Source of the DNA: Prevotella sp.
GTDB taxonomy: Bacteria > Bacteroidota > Bacteroidia > Bacteroidales > Bacteroidaceae
Reading direction: 5' to 3'
DNA: 64,000 bases
Assembly (NCBI GenBank): GCA_017548605.1
Contig: JAFYZT010000027.1
Span: 218,447 to 282,446 of the forward strand
The notes below the pieces were generated by a model. It did no database searches. It saw nothing but the letters and a program-made list of their open reading frames with translations, and had not been told where the DNA came from. Position numbers and translations under genes: made by a program. Of the stretch, positions 24,260 to 32,268 are shown one piece after another. Numbering within the stretch: position 1 is the stretch's first letter; every line of letters starts with the position of its first letter.

Positions 24260-25168
24260 TTATCCAATAATCGCCGCAGCGGCCAAGGAATAGAACTTCG
24301 ACTGTATGCTATCGCCCCGTGAGGCGAGCACCACAGGAGCCTTGGCACCTTGCAACATACCTGCCGTGCTGGCACCGGCAAAAAGTGTGATGGTCTTGTA
24401 GAACACGTTTCCTGCCTGTATGTCAGGGAATATAAGCACGTCGGCTTCGCCGTTCAACGGCGAATGCAGTCCCTTCTTCTCCAAAGCATGGCGGTCAAGC
24501 GACGTCTTCAGGTCGAGCGGACCATCGACAATACACGGTCCGTAAGTTCCTTTTTCAGCCTCGTCAATGATGTCCTTATACCCTACGGTAAATGGAAAAG
24601 CCTTCTCGCTTACCTTTTCCGAACAGTTGATTAACGCCACCTTAGGCTGTTCAATGCCAAACGAACGACAGATGTGGGTGGTATATTTCAATTGCTCTAC
24701 CCGTTGCTCCTGCGTAGGATAAGGGATGACAGCAGGATCGGTGAAGAAAAGAAGACGCGGATAATTGGGTACTTCGGCCACAGTGACATGAGTGAGCACC
24801 CTACCCTTCGGTAGTATTCCCCACTCTTTGTTGAGCACAGCACGAAGCAAATTATCTGTATTAATGAGTCCCTTCATAAGCACGTCGGCACGCCCCTCTC
24901 TTACGAGTCTGACAGCTTTACCAGCTGCATCGTCGGGGTCGTCGGCATCAATTATCGAGAGATGGTCTTTGTATTTCATCATCTCGGCATTGGCCTCCAC
25001 TTCTTCTCGACAACCTACAAAGATGGCATCAATAATACCCGCTTGCAAAGCCTTGAGTACTGCACCTTGTGTCGATTCATCGGCACCACATACCACAGCC
25101 ACCTTCTTCCTTTGGCCGAGGTCGGCCAGATGAGCAATTAATTCACTGAAATTCTGTATGGTTTTCAT
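24260..25168 (-). CDS. Phosphate acetyl/butyryltransferase
   Basis: Catalyses reversible transfer of an acyl group from CoA to phosphate. 302 residues, the length of phosphotransbutyrylase-type enzymes, which lack the long N-terminus of Pta. Motifs: VAVVCGADESTQGAVLKAL near the N-terminus, VLMKGLINTDNLLRAVLNKE, VIPYPTQEQ, ALINCSEKV, VDGPLDLKTSLD, and near the C-terminus LIFPDIQAGNVFYKT. No butyrate kinase gene is adjacent. Paired with a MaoC hydratase gene, so it may act on a short-chain acyl-CoA. Butyryl versus acetyl specificity is open. Confidence 0.9.
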   Translation of the reverse strand: MKTIQNFSELIAHLADLGQRKKVAVVCGADESTQGAVLKALQAGIIDAIFVGCREEVEANAEMMKYKDHLSIIDADDPDDAAGKAVRLVREGRADVLMKGLINTDNLLRAVLNKEWGILPKGRVLTHVTVAEVPNYPRLLFFTDPAVIPYPTQEQRVEQLKYTTHICRSFGIEQPKVALINCSEKVSEKAFPFTVGYKDIIDEAEKGTYGPCIVDGPLDLKTSLDRHALEKKGLHSPLNGEADVLIFPDIQAGNVFYKTITLFAGASTAGMLQGAKAPVVLASRGDSIQSKFYSLAAAAIIG

Positions 25169-25197
25169 TTCTTAGGGTTTAGTAATAAGCGTCGAGA

Positions 25198-25244
25198 GTA
25201 ACAACTCTTTAATTTGTCAACTCGTCCACTCATTCACTTGACAA
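25198..25244. repeat. Inverted copy of the GTTGAC minisatellite
   Basis: On the minus strand it reads GTCAAGTGAATGAGTGGACG then AGTTGACAAATTAAAGAG, the same family as the two previous gaps but in opposite orientation. Confidence 0.65.
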
Positions 25245-25664
25245 TTAAAATCTGAAGAAAAAGAAATAGGCAGCCGCCCACTGCGGATTTACCCCCCGAG
25301 CTTCACCGATATATGACCCGGAACTGTTGTAGATACGCCCACCACTCTCAATGCGTCCGATGTAAGAGCCCGAACTGTTGTAGACACGTCCGTCGCTCTC
25401 AATGCGTCCGATGTAAGAGCCCGAACTGTTATAGACACGTCCGCCACTTTCAATACGTCCGATGTAGGAACCAGAAGAATTATATACCCGATCACCATCG
25501 AAACGACCGGAATAAGACCCTGAACTGTTATATACCCGTCCACTGCTCTCTATTTTTCCCATATAGGAACCTGACGAATTACGTATGTCCTGTGCCTGAG
25601 CATGCGTGACCGCCAAAAACATGAAAGCGAAAAAAGAAATGATGCAAAGAATTCTCTGTCTCAT
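25245..25664 (-). CDS. Secreted beta-repeat protein (six 17-residue NSSGSYIGRIE repeats)
   Basis: 139 residues: signal peptide (FLAVTHAQAQ), six copies of a 17-residue unit NSSGSYIGRIESGGRVY with small changes, then a short hydrophobic end (AAAYFFFFRF). Each unit looks like a beta hairpin, so the chain may close into a small beta-propeller/flower; Bacteroidota proteins called 5-fold beta-flower have this style of repeat, an identification I hold with moderate confidence. Units are 51 bp at DNA level but clearly diverged, so it is not a fresh expansion. Own promoter at 25687-25718. Function unknown. Confidence 0.75.
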   Translation of the reverse strand: MRQRILCIISFFAFMFLAVTHAQAQDIRNSSGSYMGKIESSGRVYNSSGSYSGRFDGDRVYNSSGSYIGRIESGGRVYNSSGSYIGRIESDGRVYNSSGSYIGRIESGGRIYNSSGSYIGEARGVNPQWAAAYFFFFRF

Positions 25665-25686
25665 AAGGCTGATTTTTTAGTATATG

Positions 25687-25718
25687 CAAAGATACTTATT
25701 TTCCCACAAATAAGCAAA
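25687..25718 (-). promoter_or_regulatory. Sigma-ABfr-type promoter for the beta-repeat protein
   Basis: On the minus strand TTTG (25715-25718), a 20-base spacer, then TATCTTTG (25687-25694), with the ATG 23 bases downstream at 25664. Confidence 0.65.
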
Positions 25719-25776
25719 AGGAAAAACCCTATTTTTATAGTTTCAAATCCCTATTTTTATCTATGGCTTTTCGCTC

Positions 25777-26583
25777 TCATTGTTTCATCATGATAGCGGT
25801 CAAGATACGCCCCGATTGAATACCCATCCGACGGGCGGAAAAGAAACGCTCCACATGGTCATAAGTACAGATGCCACAGTCGAACACCCGGTCTTCCCTC
25901 AGTCCCTCGCCTAACAGCTGCATCTGATTGCACAGGGGGAGGTTAATGTGCCATTTCGAATAACGACAAGCAATGGCCGACATGTCAAAACCAGCGTCTT
26001 CAAACTGTTCATACACCTCGTCGCCCACTTCGAAACGTGACAGCGAGATACCCGGACCGACAACAGCGTATAAGTCTGAAGAATCGGAATGGAACATCTC
26101 ACCCATCCGACGAATTGTATTCACAGCTATGCGGGCCACAGTACCCCGCCAGCCGGCATGTACGGCCGCCACTGCTTTGTGAACAGGGTCATAAAGTAGA
26201 ATGGGTATGCAATCAGCCGTCGATACTCCGATGCATACATCTTTCATATCGGTGATGAGCGCATCGACACCTTCAAGCATCGAGGCCCTGTCGGTCGGCG
26301 AAAGAGAAAAGAAAGAATGGTCTATCTTGCGTATCTCCACGCCATGAGTCTGATGAGGAAAAACAAGACGGGATGATGGCAAATGTAACGTTTGGCATAA
26401 CGCTTGGCGGTTGGCTGCCACAACTGCGGGACTATCACCGCAATAGTCATTGACATTGAATTCAGCATACGGCCCTATCCCTACACCGCCCAGACGGGTG
26501 GTGCTGAATGCCAGCACACCATCGGGCAAATTATAGTGATGTAGTTGCGGCCTACGCTTAGCGTGACTGTTCTTCGTCGTCAT
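25777..26583 (-). CDS. pgeF: Peptidoglycan editing factor PgeF / YfiH (multicopper-oxidase-like, DUF152)
   Basis: 268 residues from ATG 26583; the frame extends to 26646 inside obgE but that extension is acidic and lacks homology. The DUF152 signature is present: [17 protein letters not shown], then [14 protein letters not shown] and VGPGIS, with the metal-binding His/Cys set. Known members remove wrongly inserted L-Ser from peptidoglycan precursors or act as purine nucleoside phosphorylase/adenosine deaminase; which applies here is not decided. The start overlaps the obgE stop by 26 bp, and upstream lies a purine-salvage fusion, which fits a nucleoside role. Confidence 0.9.
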   Translation of the reverse strand: MTTKNSHAKRRPQLHHYNLPDGVLAFSTTRLGGVGIGPYAEFNVNDYCGDSPAVVAANRQALCQTLHLPSSRLVFPHQTHGVEIRKIDHSFFSLSPTDRASMLEGVDALITDMKDVCIGVSTADCIPILLYDPVHKAVAAVHAGWRGTVARIAVNTIRRMGEMFHSDSSDLYAVVGPGISLSRFEVGDEVYEQFEDAGFDMSAIACRYSKWHINLPLCNQMQLLGEGLREDRVFDCGICTYDHVERFFSARRMGIQSGRILTAIMMKQ

Positions 26584-27733
26584 CTTCGTATTCGAAATCC
26601 TCCAAGTCATCGACATCTTCCACATCCACATATTCGATGTCGCCATCCTCGCCTTCGGCCAGCATCTCGGCTTGGAACCGTGTCATGTCCTTGTCACGGT
26701 GGACAAGGGTATCCTCTGACATGATGCTCTGCAGTTTGTTGCTCTCGCTGTTCAGTTCACGCCAGAGCATATCTTTCAGTTCATCAAGGCCCATTCCCGT
26801 AACAGCGGAAATGAATACCACCGGCACATCGGTAGGAAGAGTTTCGTGGAGCATCTCGATGAGCTCATCGTCGAGCAAGTCACATTTTGTCACGGCCAAC
26901 ACGCGGTGTTTGTCAAGCATGTCGGGGCTAAAATTCTGCAATTCCTTGAGCAGCAACTCATATTCCCTGCCAATGTCATCGGTATCACCTGGCACCATGA
27001 ACAGTAACAGCGAGTTACGCTCAATATGGCGAAGAAAGCGCAGGCCGAGGCCTTTTCCCTCCGAAGCGCCCTCGATGATACCCGGAATATCGGCCATGAC
27101 AAACGACTGACGCTCATGATAGGCCACGATGCCCAGCGACGGCTCCAAGGTTGTGAAAGGATAATTGGCAATCTTAGGTTTGGCACTCGACAAGGCGGAG
27201 AGCAAAGTGCTCTTTCCCGCATTTGGTAGCCCCACCAGTCCCACATCAGCCAGTAACTTGAGCTCGAGGATAACGGTCATCTCTTCCATCGGCTCACCCG
27301 GCTGTGCATAACGCGGAGCCTGATTGGTAGCTGACCTAAATTGAAAATTCCCCAGGCCGCCGCGACCGCCACGGAGAAGCATCACCACCTGCCCGTCTTT
27401 AGTTACGTCGCAAATATATTTGCCCGTCTCCGCATTGTAAACTACTGTTCCACAAGGTACGTCGATATACTCGTCCTTGCCATTGGTTCCATGTTTCTTG
27501 TCACGTCCACCGTTTCCACCATGACCAGCAAACACATGGCGTTGGTATTTCAAGTGCAGCAAGGTCCAATAATTATGGTTTCCACGCAGGTAAACATGTC
27601 CGCCACGTCCGCCGTCACCGCCGTCTGGTCCACCGTTAGGCTGGTATTTCACATGGCGCAGGTGCATAGAACCCTTGCCGCCCTTACCTGAGCGGCAACA
27701 GATCTTCACGTAATCTACAAAATTGGATTCCAT
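26558..27733 (-). CDS. obgE: Obg-family GTPase ObgE/CgtA
   Basis: Ribosome-assembly GTPase, 391 residues. The glycine-rich Obg domain (residues 1-158) begins [21 protein letters not shown] and includes GGDGGRGG. The G domain has G1 [12 protein letters not shown]3 [11 protein letters not shown]4 TKCD and G5 SAVTG. The C-terminal tail is very acidic ([21 protein letters not shown]) instead of a folded OCT domain, a known variant. Operon: HPRT-adenylate kinase, then obgE, then pgeF, with a 59-bp repeat-filled gap before obgE and overlap after. Confidence 0.96.
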   Translation of the reverse strand: MESNFVDYVKICCRSGKGGKGSMHLRHVKYQPNGGPDGGDGGRGGHVYLRGNHNYWTLLHLKYQRHVFAGHGGNGGRDKKHGTNGKDEYIDVPCGTVVYNAETGKYICDVTKDGQVVMLLRGGRGGLGNFQFRSATNQAPRYAQPGEPMEEMTVILELKLLADVGLVGLPNAGKSTLLSALSSAKPKIANYPFTTLEPSLGIVAYHERQSFVMADIPGIIEGASEGKGLGLRFLRHIERNSLLLFMVPGDTDDIGREYELLLKELQNFSPDMLDKHRVLAVTKCDLLDDELIEMLHETLPTDVPVVFISAVTGMGLDELKDMLWRELNSESNKLQSIMSEDTLVHRDKDMTRFQAEMLAEGEDGDIEYVDVEDVDDLEDFEYEDDDEEQSR

Positions 27734-27790
27734 TCGTCATTCATCGTTTGTCATCGCGTCAGCGACCAGTCGTCACTCGCGACTCGTCAC
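27734..27790. repeat. GAGTGACGAG-type minisatellite (inverted)
   Basis: On the minus strand degenerate units GTGACGAGTCGCGAGTGACG and GATGACAAACGATGAATGACG fill the gap between the purine-salvage fusion and obgE, matching the type at 8450-8508 and 13573-13614. Confidence 0.7.
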
Positions 27791-27792
27791 TA

Positions 27793-28911
27793 TTAAACAG
27801 CCTCTACCACCTGGCAGATGTCGGCAAAGATACGGTCGAGGTCACCGAAGCCATCAATATGCTTACGTATCCCTTCCTTCTCATACCACTCGATGAGCGG
27901 CGAGGTCTGTTTGTGGTACACATTCAGTCGTTGGCGTATGGTTTCCTCATTGTCATCGGAACGGCCACTCATTTGACCACGCAGGAGCAAACGTTTCATC
28001 AATTCGTCCTCAGGCACATCCAATTCAATCATGGCAGCCACCTTATGTCCACGTTTGGCCAACATTTCTTTCAAAGCCTCAGCCTGTGGGATAGTGCGGG
28101 GGAAACCGTCAAAGATGACACCGGCATGTTCTGCTCCGAATGTGTCGTAAACACTGGCCAGAATGTCAATCATCAACTCATCGGGAATGAGCTGCCCCTG
28201 GTCGATATAAGCCTTGGCTGTCTTGCCGAGTTCAGTACCTTGTTTGATTTCATTGCGAAGCACGTCGCCGGTGGAGATGTGGTTCAGCCCGTATTTCTTG
28301 ATGAGCAGCTCACTCTGTGTGCCCTTGCCTGAGCCTGGCGCACCGAAAATAACAATGTTTTTCATAATCTTCTTCTCTTTTACTAAAGTATATATATCAC
28401 GCAGGTTGCGTCCTTGCTGGTCATAATCAAGGCCATAGCCCAAGATGAAGTCGCTGGGAATCTCCATGACCACATATTCAATGTCGAGCTCTACCTTCAG
28501 TTCCTTAGGTTTGAGGAGCAGTGTACAGATATGCACCGACTCGGGGTTACGTGTTCCTAACGTCTCTATCATCTTCTTCATGGTCAATCCCGACTCCACG
28601 ATATCCTCGAGGATGATGATGGTGCGTCCAGACAGGTCTTCATTGATGCCTATCACCTCCGTCACCTTACCCGTGGAGGTTGTGCCTTGGTAAGAAGCCA
28701 ACTTCACGAACGAAATCTCGCATGGAATGGTGATGCGCCGTAGCAGGTCGGCGGCGAAGATGAACGCTCCATTCAACACGGCGAGGAATAATGGATTTTT
28801 GTCGGCCATGTCTTTATTGATACGGTCGGCCACTACTTGGATACGCTTGAGGATTTCCTCCTCAGGAATAGACGTGCGGAATGTCTTGTCCTTGATTCTT
28901 ACAGTACTCAT
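27793..28911 (-). CDS. Hypoxanthine phosphoribosyltransferase-adenylate kinase fusion
   Basis: One uninterrupted frame of 372 residues encodes two enzymes. Residues 1-180 are a hypoxanthine phosphoribosyltransferase: AVLNGAFIFAADLL and the PRPP loop IILEDIVESGLTM. A short KEKK linker leads to Met183, from which a complete adenylate kinase runs: P-loop GAPGSGKGTQ, IFDGFPRT, and RGQMSGRSDDNEETIRQRL, with a short lid. No frameshift or stop separates them; Met183 could also serve as an internal start giving free adenylate kinase. The fusion would link IMP/GMP formation to AMP-ADP balance. Followed by obgE. Confidence 0.93.
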   Translation of the reverse strand: MSTVRIKDKTFRTSIPEEEILKRIQVVADRINKDMADKNPLFLAVLNGAFIFAADLLRRITIPCEISFVKLASYQGTTSTGKVTEVIGINEDLSGRTIIILEDIVESGLTMKKMIETLGTRNPESVHICTLLLKPKELKVELDIEYVVMEIPSDFILGYGLDYDQQGRNLRDIYTLVKEKKIMKNIVIFGAPGSGKGTQSELLIKKYGLNHISTGDVLRNEIKQGTELGKTAKAYIDQGQLIPDELMIDILASVYDTFGAEHAGVIFDGFPRTIPQAEALKEMLAKRGHKVAAMIELDVPEDELMKRLLLRGQMSGRSDDNEETIRQRLNVYHKQTSPLIEWYEKEGIRKHIDGFGDLDRIFADICQVVEAV

Positions 28912-29067
28912 TGGATTAATTATTTAAGGCTTGAAAGTTAAAAGTGGAAAATTCACCTTTCATCAGTGCAAAAATACTATTTTTTTTCGTTTTCCGAGAT
29001 TTTGTATCATAGAATTTGTTCCCTTTTCTCTCTTTTTTCACACAATTATACTTGAATCATCAAGCTA
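28912..29067. other. Intergenic region before the purine-salvage fusion
   Basis: Contains a minus-strand TATTTTTG -7-like element near 28969-28976 that could serve the fusion gene, and a weak GAAAGTTAAAAG minisatellite at 28930-28956 in the leader. No convincing TTTG element lies 19-20 bases upstream. Confidence 0.4.
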
Positions 29068-30177
29068 TTACTCCATTTTTCCAGCCAAACGCTTGCGAAC
29101 AGAGACTGGAGTAGTGGGAGCCGTAATGTCGGCGGTACGAATTTCACGCTGCTGGCCCTCAATGTCAAACTGGAGGGTTGCTCCATCAGTGCGCACATCC
29201 ATCGTTACGGGAGCACCCATCACCAGTGGAAGGTTCACGTCACCATGACCAGCAGGGAAGCCGCAGAGCACGGGGATATGGTATTCTTTCAACACCTCAT
29301 GAAGCATCGCCTCAACACTCTCAAATGTGAACTCGGAACCGCAGTCGGTGAACTCACCAAGCACAATGCCCTTGCAGCGGTCTAGCACGCCATTCATCTG
29401 CAGGATGCGCATCTGGCGGTCAATATTGTGCATCGATTCCTCAACCTCTTCAACGAAGAGTATCAGGTCTTTACCCTTGGTGGCATCAGCTTGTGAGCCA
29501 AGGTTGGGCACGAAGGTACAGATGTTACCACCCACAAGCACACCGCTGGCATGGCCTTGGATATTATACTTATGTGTCGGGACCTCATAGCAAGGCACCT
29601 GTCCTAAGAGCAGGTCACGCATCAACGTACTGGTCTCATCGGTGCCTCCCTTCGCCAAAAAAGAACTCATAGTTCCGTGGACGCTCATCACTCCAGCGCG
29701 AGTGAGCAGTCCGTGCAGGGTAGTAATGTCGCTAAAGCCAACTAACCATTTTGGCGATGCTTTCATTTCAGCCAGCGACAACTGGCCAATCAGTTGGATA
29801 GTACCATAGCCGCCACGGTTGCAGATGATGGCCTTGATGGTTGGATCTTCAAGAGCCCAGCGGACATCACTCACACGCTCGTCCACAGTCCCGGCATACT
29901 GTCCGTCAACCTTCTTACCCACGTTGGGGCCGATGACGGGTTCCAATCCCCATGAGCGCAACAAGGCTGCCGTTTTCTCCACGTTTTCCATCGGGGTGAA
30001 GTATGAAGGGGAAATCAGTGCCACCTTGTCGCCCGTCTTCAGATAATCTGGTTTTACACAGTTTAGAACAACTTGTTCAGCGGGGGCTGGTGCTTTATCG
30101 TCATCATCGCTGCACGATGTCAGCATGAGGCCGCACGTCAGCATGGCGGATAGCAGCCAAATAAGATTCCTTTTCAT
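29068..30177 (-). CDS. LD-carboxypeptidase-family (S66) lipoprotein
   Basis: Peptidoglycan-recycling serine peptidase family, 369 residues from ATG 30177, chosen because it starts the lipoprotein signal (LIWLLSAMLTCGLMLTSC). Motifs: VALISPSYF near the domain start, CNRGGYGTIQLI, nucleophile region VGFSDITTLHGLL, Glu in the GEFTDCG region, and catalytic His in AGHGDVNLPL. Family members hydrolyse the L,D bond between meso-DAP and D-Ala of tetrapeptides, usually in the cytoplasm; the lipidated envelope form is common in Bacteroidota. A TATCTTTG element lies about 35 bp upstream. Divergent from nnr. Confidence 0.88.
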   Translation of the reverse strand: MKRNLIWLLSAMLTCGLMLTSCSDDDDKAPAPAEQVVLNCVKPDYLKTGDKVALISPSYFTPMENVEKTAALLRSWGLEPVIGPNVGKKVDGQYAGTVDERVSDVRWALEDPTIKAIICNRGGYGTIQLIGQLSLAEMKASPKWLVGFSDITTLHGLLTRAGVMSVHGTMSSFLAKGGTDETSTLMRDLLLGQVPCYEVPTHKYNIQGHASGVLVGGNICTFVPNLGSQADATKGKDLILFVEEVEESMHNIDRQMRILQMNGVLDRCKGIVLGEFTDCGSEFTFESVEAMLHEVLKEYHIPVLCGFPAGHGDVNLPLVMGAPVTMDVRTDGATLQFDIEGQQREIRTADITAPTTPVSVRKRLAGKME

Positions 30178-30291
30178 TTTATTTATGATAGTCTGTTTAG
30201 AATAATAATATTTGCAAAGATAACACAAAAAGATGAGAAAAAGAAGAAAGGCGGAAAAAACAGTCGAACTGCATGAATATTGCAAAATCGT

Positions 30292-30322
30292 TTTGCCACG
30301 TCAGCATTATTTTGTAATTTTG
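30292..30322 (+). promoter_or_regulatory. Sigma-ABfr-type promoter of nnr
   Basis: TTTG (30292-30295), a 19-base spacer, then TAATTTTG (30315-30322): a full consensus match. The ATG of nnr lies 47 bases downstream. Confidence 0.75.
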
Positions 30323-30368
30323 CCGCCGTATGTACTATAGAAGCCTATAGTCTATTAGAGGAAAGATA

Positions 30369-31883
30369 ATGAAAATACTTACAAGTATTCAGCTGCATGA
30401 GCTGGACGAATATACGATAGAGCACGAGCCCATCAAGTCTATCGACCTGATGGAACGAGCCGCCAAAGCCATCTCACGCGCCATCAGTGAACGGTGGAAC
30501 GTGCGCACGCCTATCGTTACCTTCGCCGGTCCCGGAAATAACGGCGGCGACGCGCTGGCCGTATCACGCATGTTGGCAGAACAGGGTTATAACGTAACGG
30601 TCTATCTGTTCAACACCAAGGATCACTTGTCTGAGGACTGTGCCATCAACCGCGACCGTCTCACTTCACGCGTGAACAAATTCACGGAAGTAACACGGGG
30701 TGAGTTTGAACTGCCCACTCTCACTGCCGAGACGCTCGTTATCGACGGTCTGTTCGGCAGTGGTTTGATGAAACCGCTCTCCGGCGGTTTCGCCTCGTTG
30801 GTGAAATTCATCAATCAGACGCCCTCGACCGTAGTGAGCATCGACGTGCCGTCGGGTCTGCTGTGTGAAGACAACAGCAACAATATCCATTCTAATATTA
30901 TCCGTGCTGATCTCACCCTCACGCTCCACCAAAAGAAATTGGCTTTCCTCTTTGCCGACAACCAACAATATGTGGGCAAGGTGAAGGTGCTCGACATTGG
31001 CCTGTCGAAAGAGTTTATTGAGCAGACAAACACCGAATATACCATTTTGGAAGAGCAGGATGTTCGCAAGCTCATGCAGCCACGCGACGATTTCGCCCAC
31101 AAGGGTAGCATGGGTAGCGCCCTGCTTGTTGCCGGCAGCTACGGCATGGCCGGTGCCGCCATCCTGGCTGCACGTGCCTGTACACGCAGTGGCGTGGGAA
31201 AGGTGACTGTCCAGATACCATCCAACAACTATGCGGTGATGCAGATGAGCGTTCCTGAGGCATTGGTACAAATTGGCAGCGACCCCAACTACTTCGCCGA
31301 GTCAGTCGACTCCGAGCCGTTCGATGCATTGGGTATCGGTCCCGGACTGGGACAAAGCGAAAACACCGCCATCGCCTTAATAGGACAGTTGCGCCGCACG
31401 CGCTCGGCTATCGTCGTCGATGCTGACGCACTGAATATCCTGGCCAGCCATCGTGCATGGATGCAACAACTGCCCAAGGAGATCATCATGACCCCCCACC
31501 TCAAGGAGATGGAGCGTTTGGACGGCAACCGTTATAACACCGACTACGAACTGTTTATTAAGGCGCGTGAGTTAGCCGCCCACCTCAAGGCATATATCAT
31601 CCTAAAAGGTCACTACAGTGCCCTCTGTCTGCCCGACGGCAATGTTGTTTTCAACAGCACGGGCAACAGCGGCATGGCCACGGCAGGATGCGGCGACGTG
31701 CTCACCGGTTTGATAACCGGCCTGCTGGCCCGCGGTTACAGTCAGGCTGATGCCTGTAAAATCGGCATGTACCTGCACGGACTAGCCGGTGACCTGGCTA
31801 TTGCTGATATCGGCAAAGAGAGTCTCGTGGCAGGCGATTTAATCACTTACCTGCCCACCGCCTTCAAGATGCTGGGAGGTTAA
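30369..31883 (+). CDS. nnr: Bifunctional NAD(P)H-hydrate epimerase / ADP-dependent dehydratase
   Basis: Repairs hydrated NADH and NADPH. 504 residues, the full bifunctional length. The N-terminal YjeF_N epimerase domain (about 1-215) has FAGPGNNGGDALAVSRML and DGLFGSGL. The C-terminal ribokinase-like dehydratase domain (about 225-504) has HKGSMGSALLVAGSYGMAGAA, VVDADALN, and NSGMATAGCGDVLTGLI. Has its own promoter and a strong terminator, so it is monocistronic. Confidence 0.95.
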   Translation: MKILTSIQLHELDEYTIEHEPIKSIDLMERAAKAISRAISERWNVRTPIVTFAGPGNNGGDALAVSRMLAEQGYNVTVYLFNTKDHLSEDCAINRDRLTSRVNKFTEVTRGEFELPTLTAETLVIDGLFGSGLMKPLSGGFASLVKFINQTPSTVVSIDVPSGLLCEDNSNNIHSNIIRADLTLTLHQKKLAFLFADNQQYVGKVKVLDIGLSKEFIEQTNTEYTILEEQDVRKLMQPRDDFAHKGSMGSALLVAGSYGMAGAAILAARACTRSGVGKVTVQIPSNNYAVMQMSVPEALVQIGSDPNYFAESVDSEPFDALGIGPGLGQSENTAIALIGQLRRTRSAIVVDADALNILASHRAWMQQLPKEIIMTPHLKEMERLDGNRYNTDYELFIKARELAAHLKAYIILKGHYSALCLPDGNVVFNSTGNSGMATAGCGDVLTGLITGLLARGYSQADACKIGMYLHGLAGDLAIADIGKESLVAGDLITYLPTAFKMLGG

Positions 31884-31923
31884 ATTGAATGACAAATTAA
31901 GAATAACGAATGAATATTGACGT

Positions 31924-31960
31924 GCCACTGGGAAACAATTTCCCGGTGGCCTCATTTTTT
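31924..31960 (+). terminator. Rho-independent terminator of nnr
   Basis: Arms 31924-31935 and 31939-31950 form a 12-bp stem (one G-U pair) with loop CAA, followed by CTCATTTTTT (31951-31960). It insulates the riboswitch unit from nnr transcription. Confidence 0.9.
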
Positions 31961-31970
31961 CATCCATGCT

Positions 31971-32002
31971 TTTGGTCAATAGGAAAATAGTTTTTACCTT
32001 TG
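31971..32002 (+). promoter_or_regulatory. Promoter of the cobalamin-riboswitch transcript
   Basis: TTTG (31971-31974), a 20-base spacer, then TACCTTTG (31995-32002), beginning transcription just ahead of the riboswitch. Confidence 0.72.
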
Positions 32003-32021
32003 CACGGCAATACAGAAATGT

Positions 32022-32200
32022 GTTGCCCGCTTAGGTGCACTTAGCTGTGCTTAATTGGGAACGTGAGTGTGAATCTCCGACTGTCCCGCAGCTGTGAACT
32101 CCGTTATGGCTCCGAAGCAAGACAAGCCATTGTCCATTTGGACGAGAAGGCGCTTGGGGGTGGAGGAAAGTCAGAAGACCAGCCTTTTGCGGAAAAGACA
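32022..32200 (+). ncRNA. Cobalamin (adenosylcobalamin-type) riboswitch
   Basis: The leader contains the conserved core of a B12 riboswitch in the right order: TTAGGTGC at 32031-32038, CTTAATTGGGAA near 32050-32061, GTGTGAATCTCCGACTGTCC near 32067-32086, CGCAGCTGTGAA at 32087-32098, and the B12-box element AGTCAGAAGACCAGCC at 32169-32184. These match the consensus GGTGC...TTAATAGGGAA...GACTGTCCCGCAACTGT...AGTCAGGAGACCTGCC. A following hairpin (GCCA..TGGC near 32217-32232) and the T-rich stretch before the gene may form the expression platform. Ligand binding would normally lower expression of the transporter at 32269. Exact borders are approximate. Confidence 0.9.
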
Positions 32201-32268
32201 CTTTCAAGCCACGATGCATGGCTCCGGTTAGTGCAAGTTAAATTTTTAGTAGTTATAAATATTCCGTT

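Noticed and set aside
28355-28380. Sequencing frameshift joining hpt and adk
   Set aside because: The junction is in frame, with a short natural linker and no disrupted motif on either side; a true fusion is simpler.
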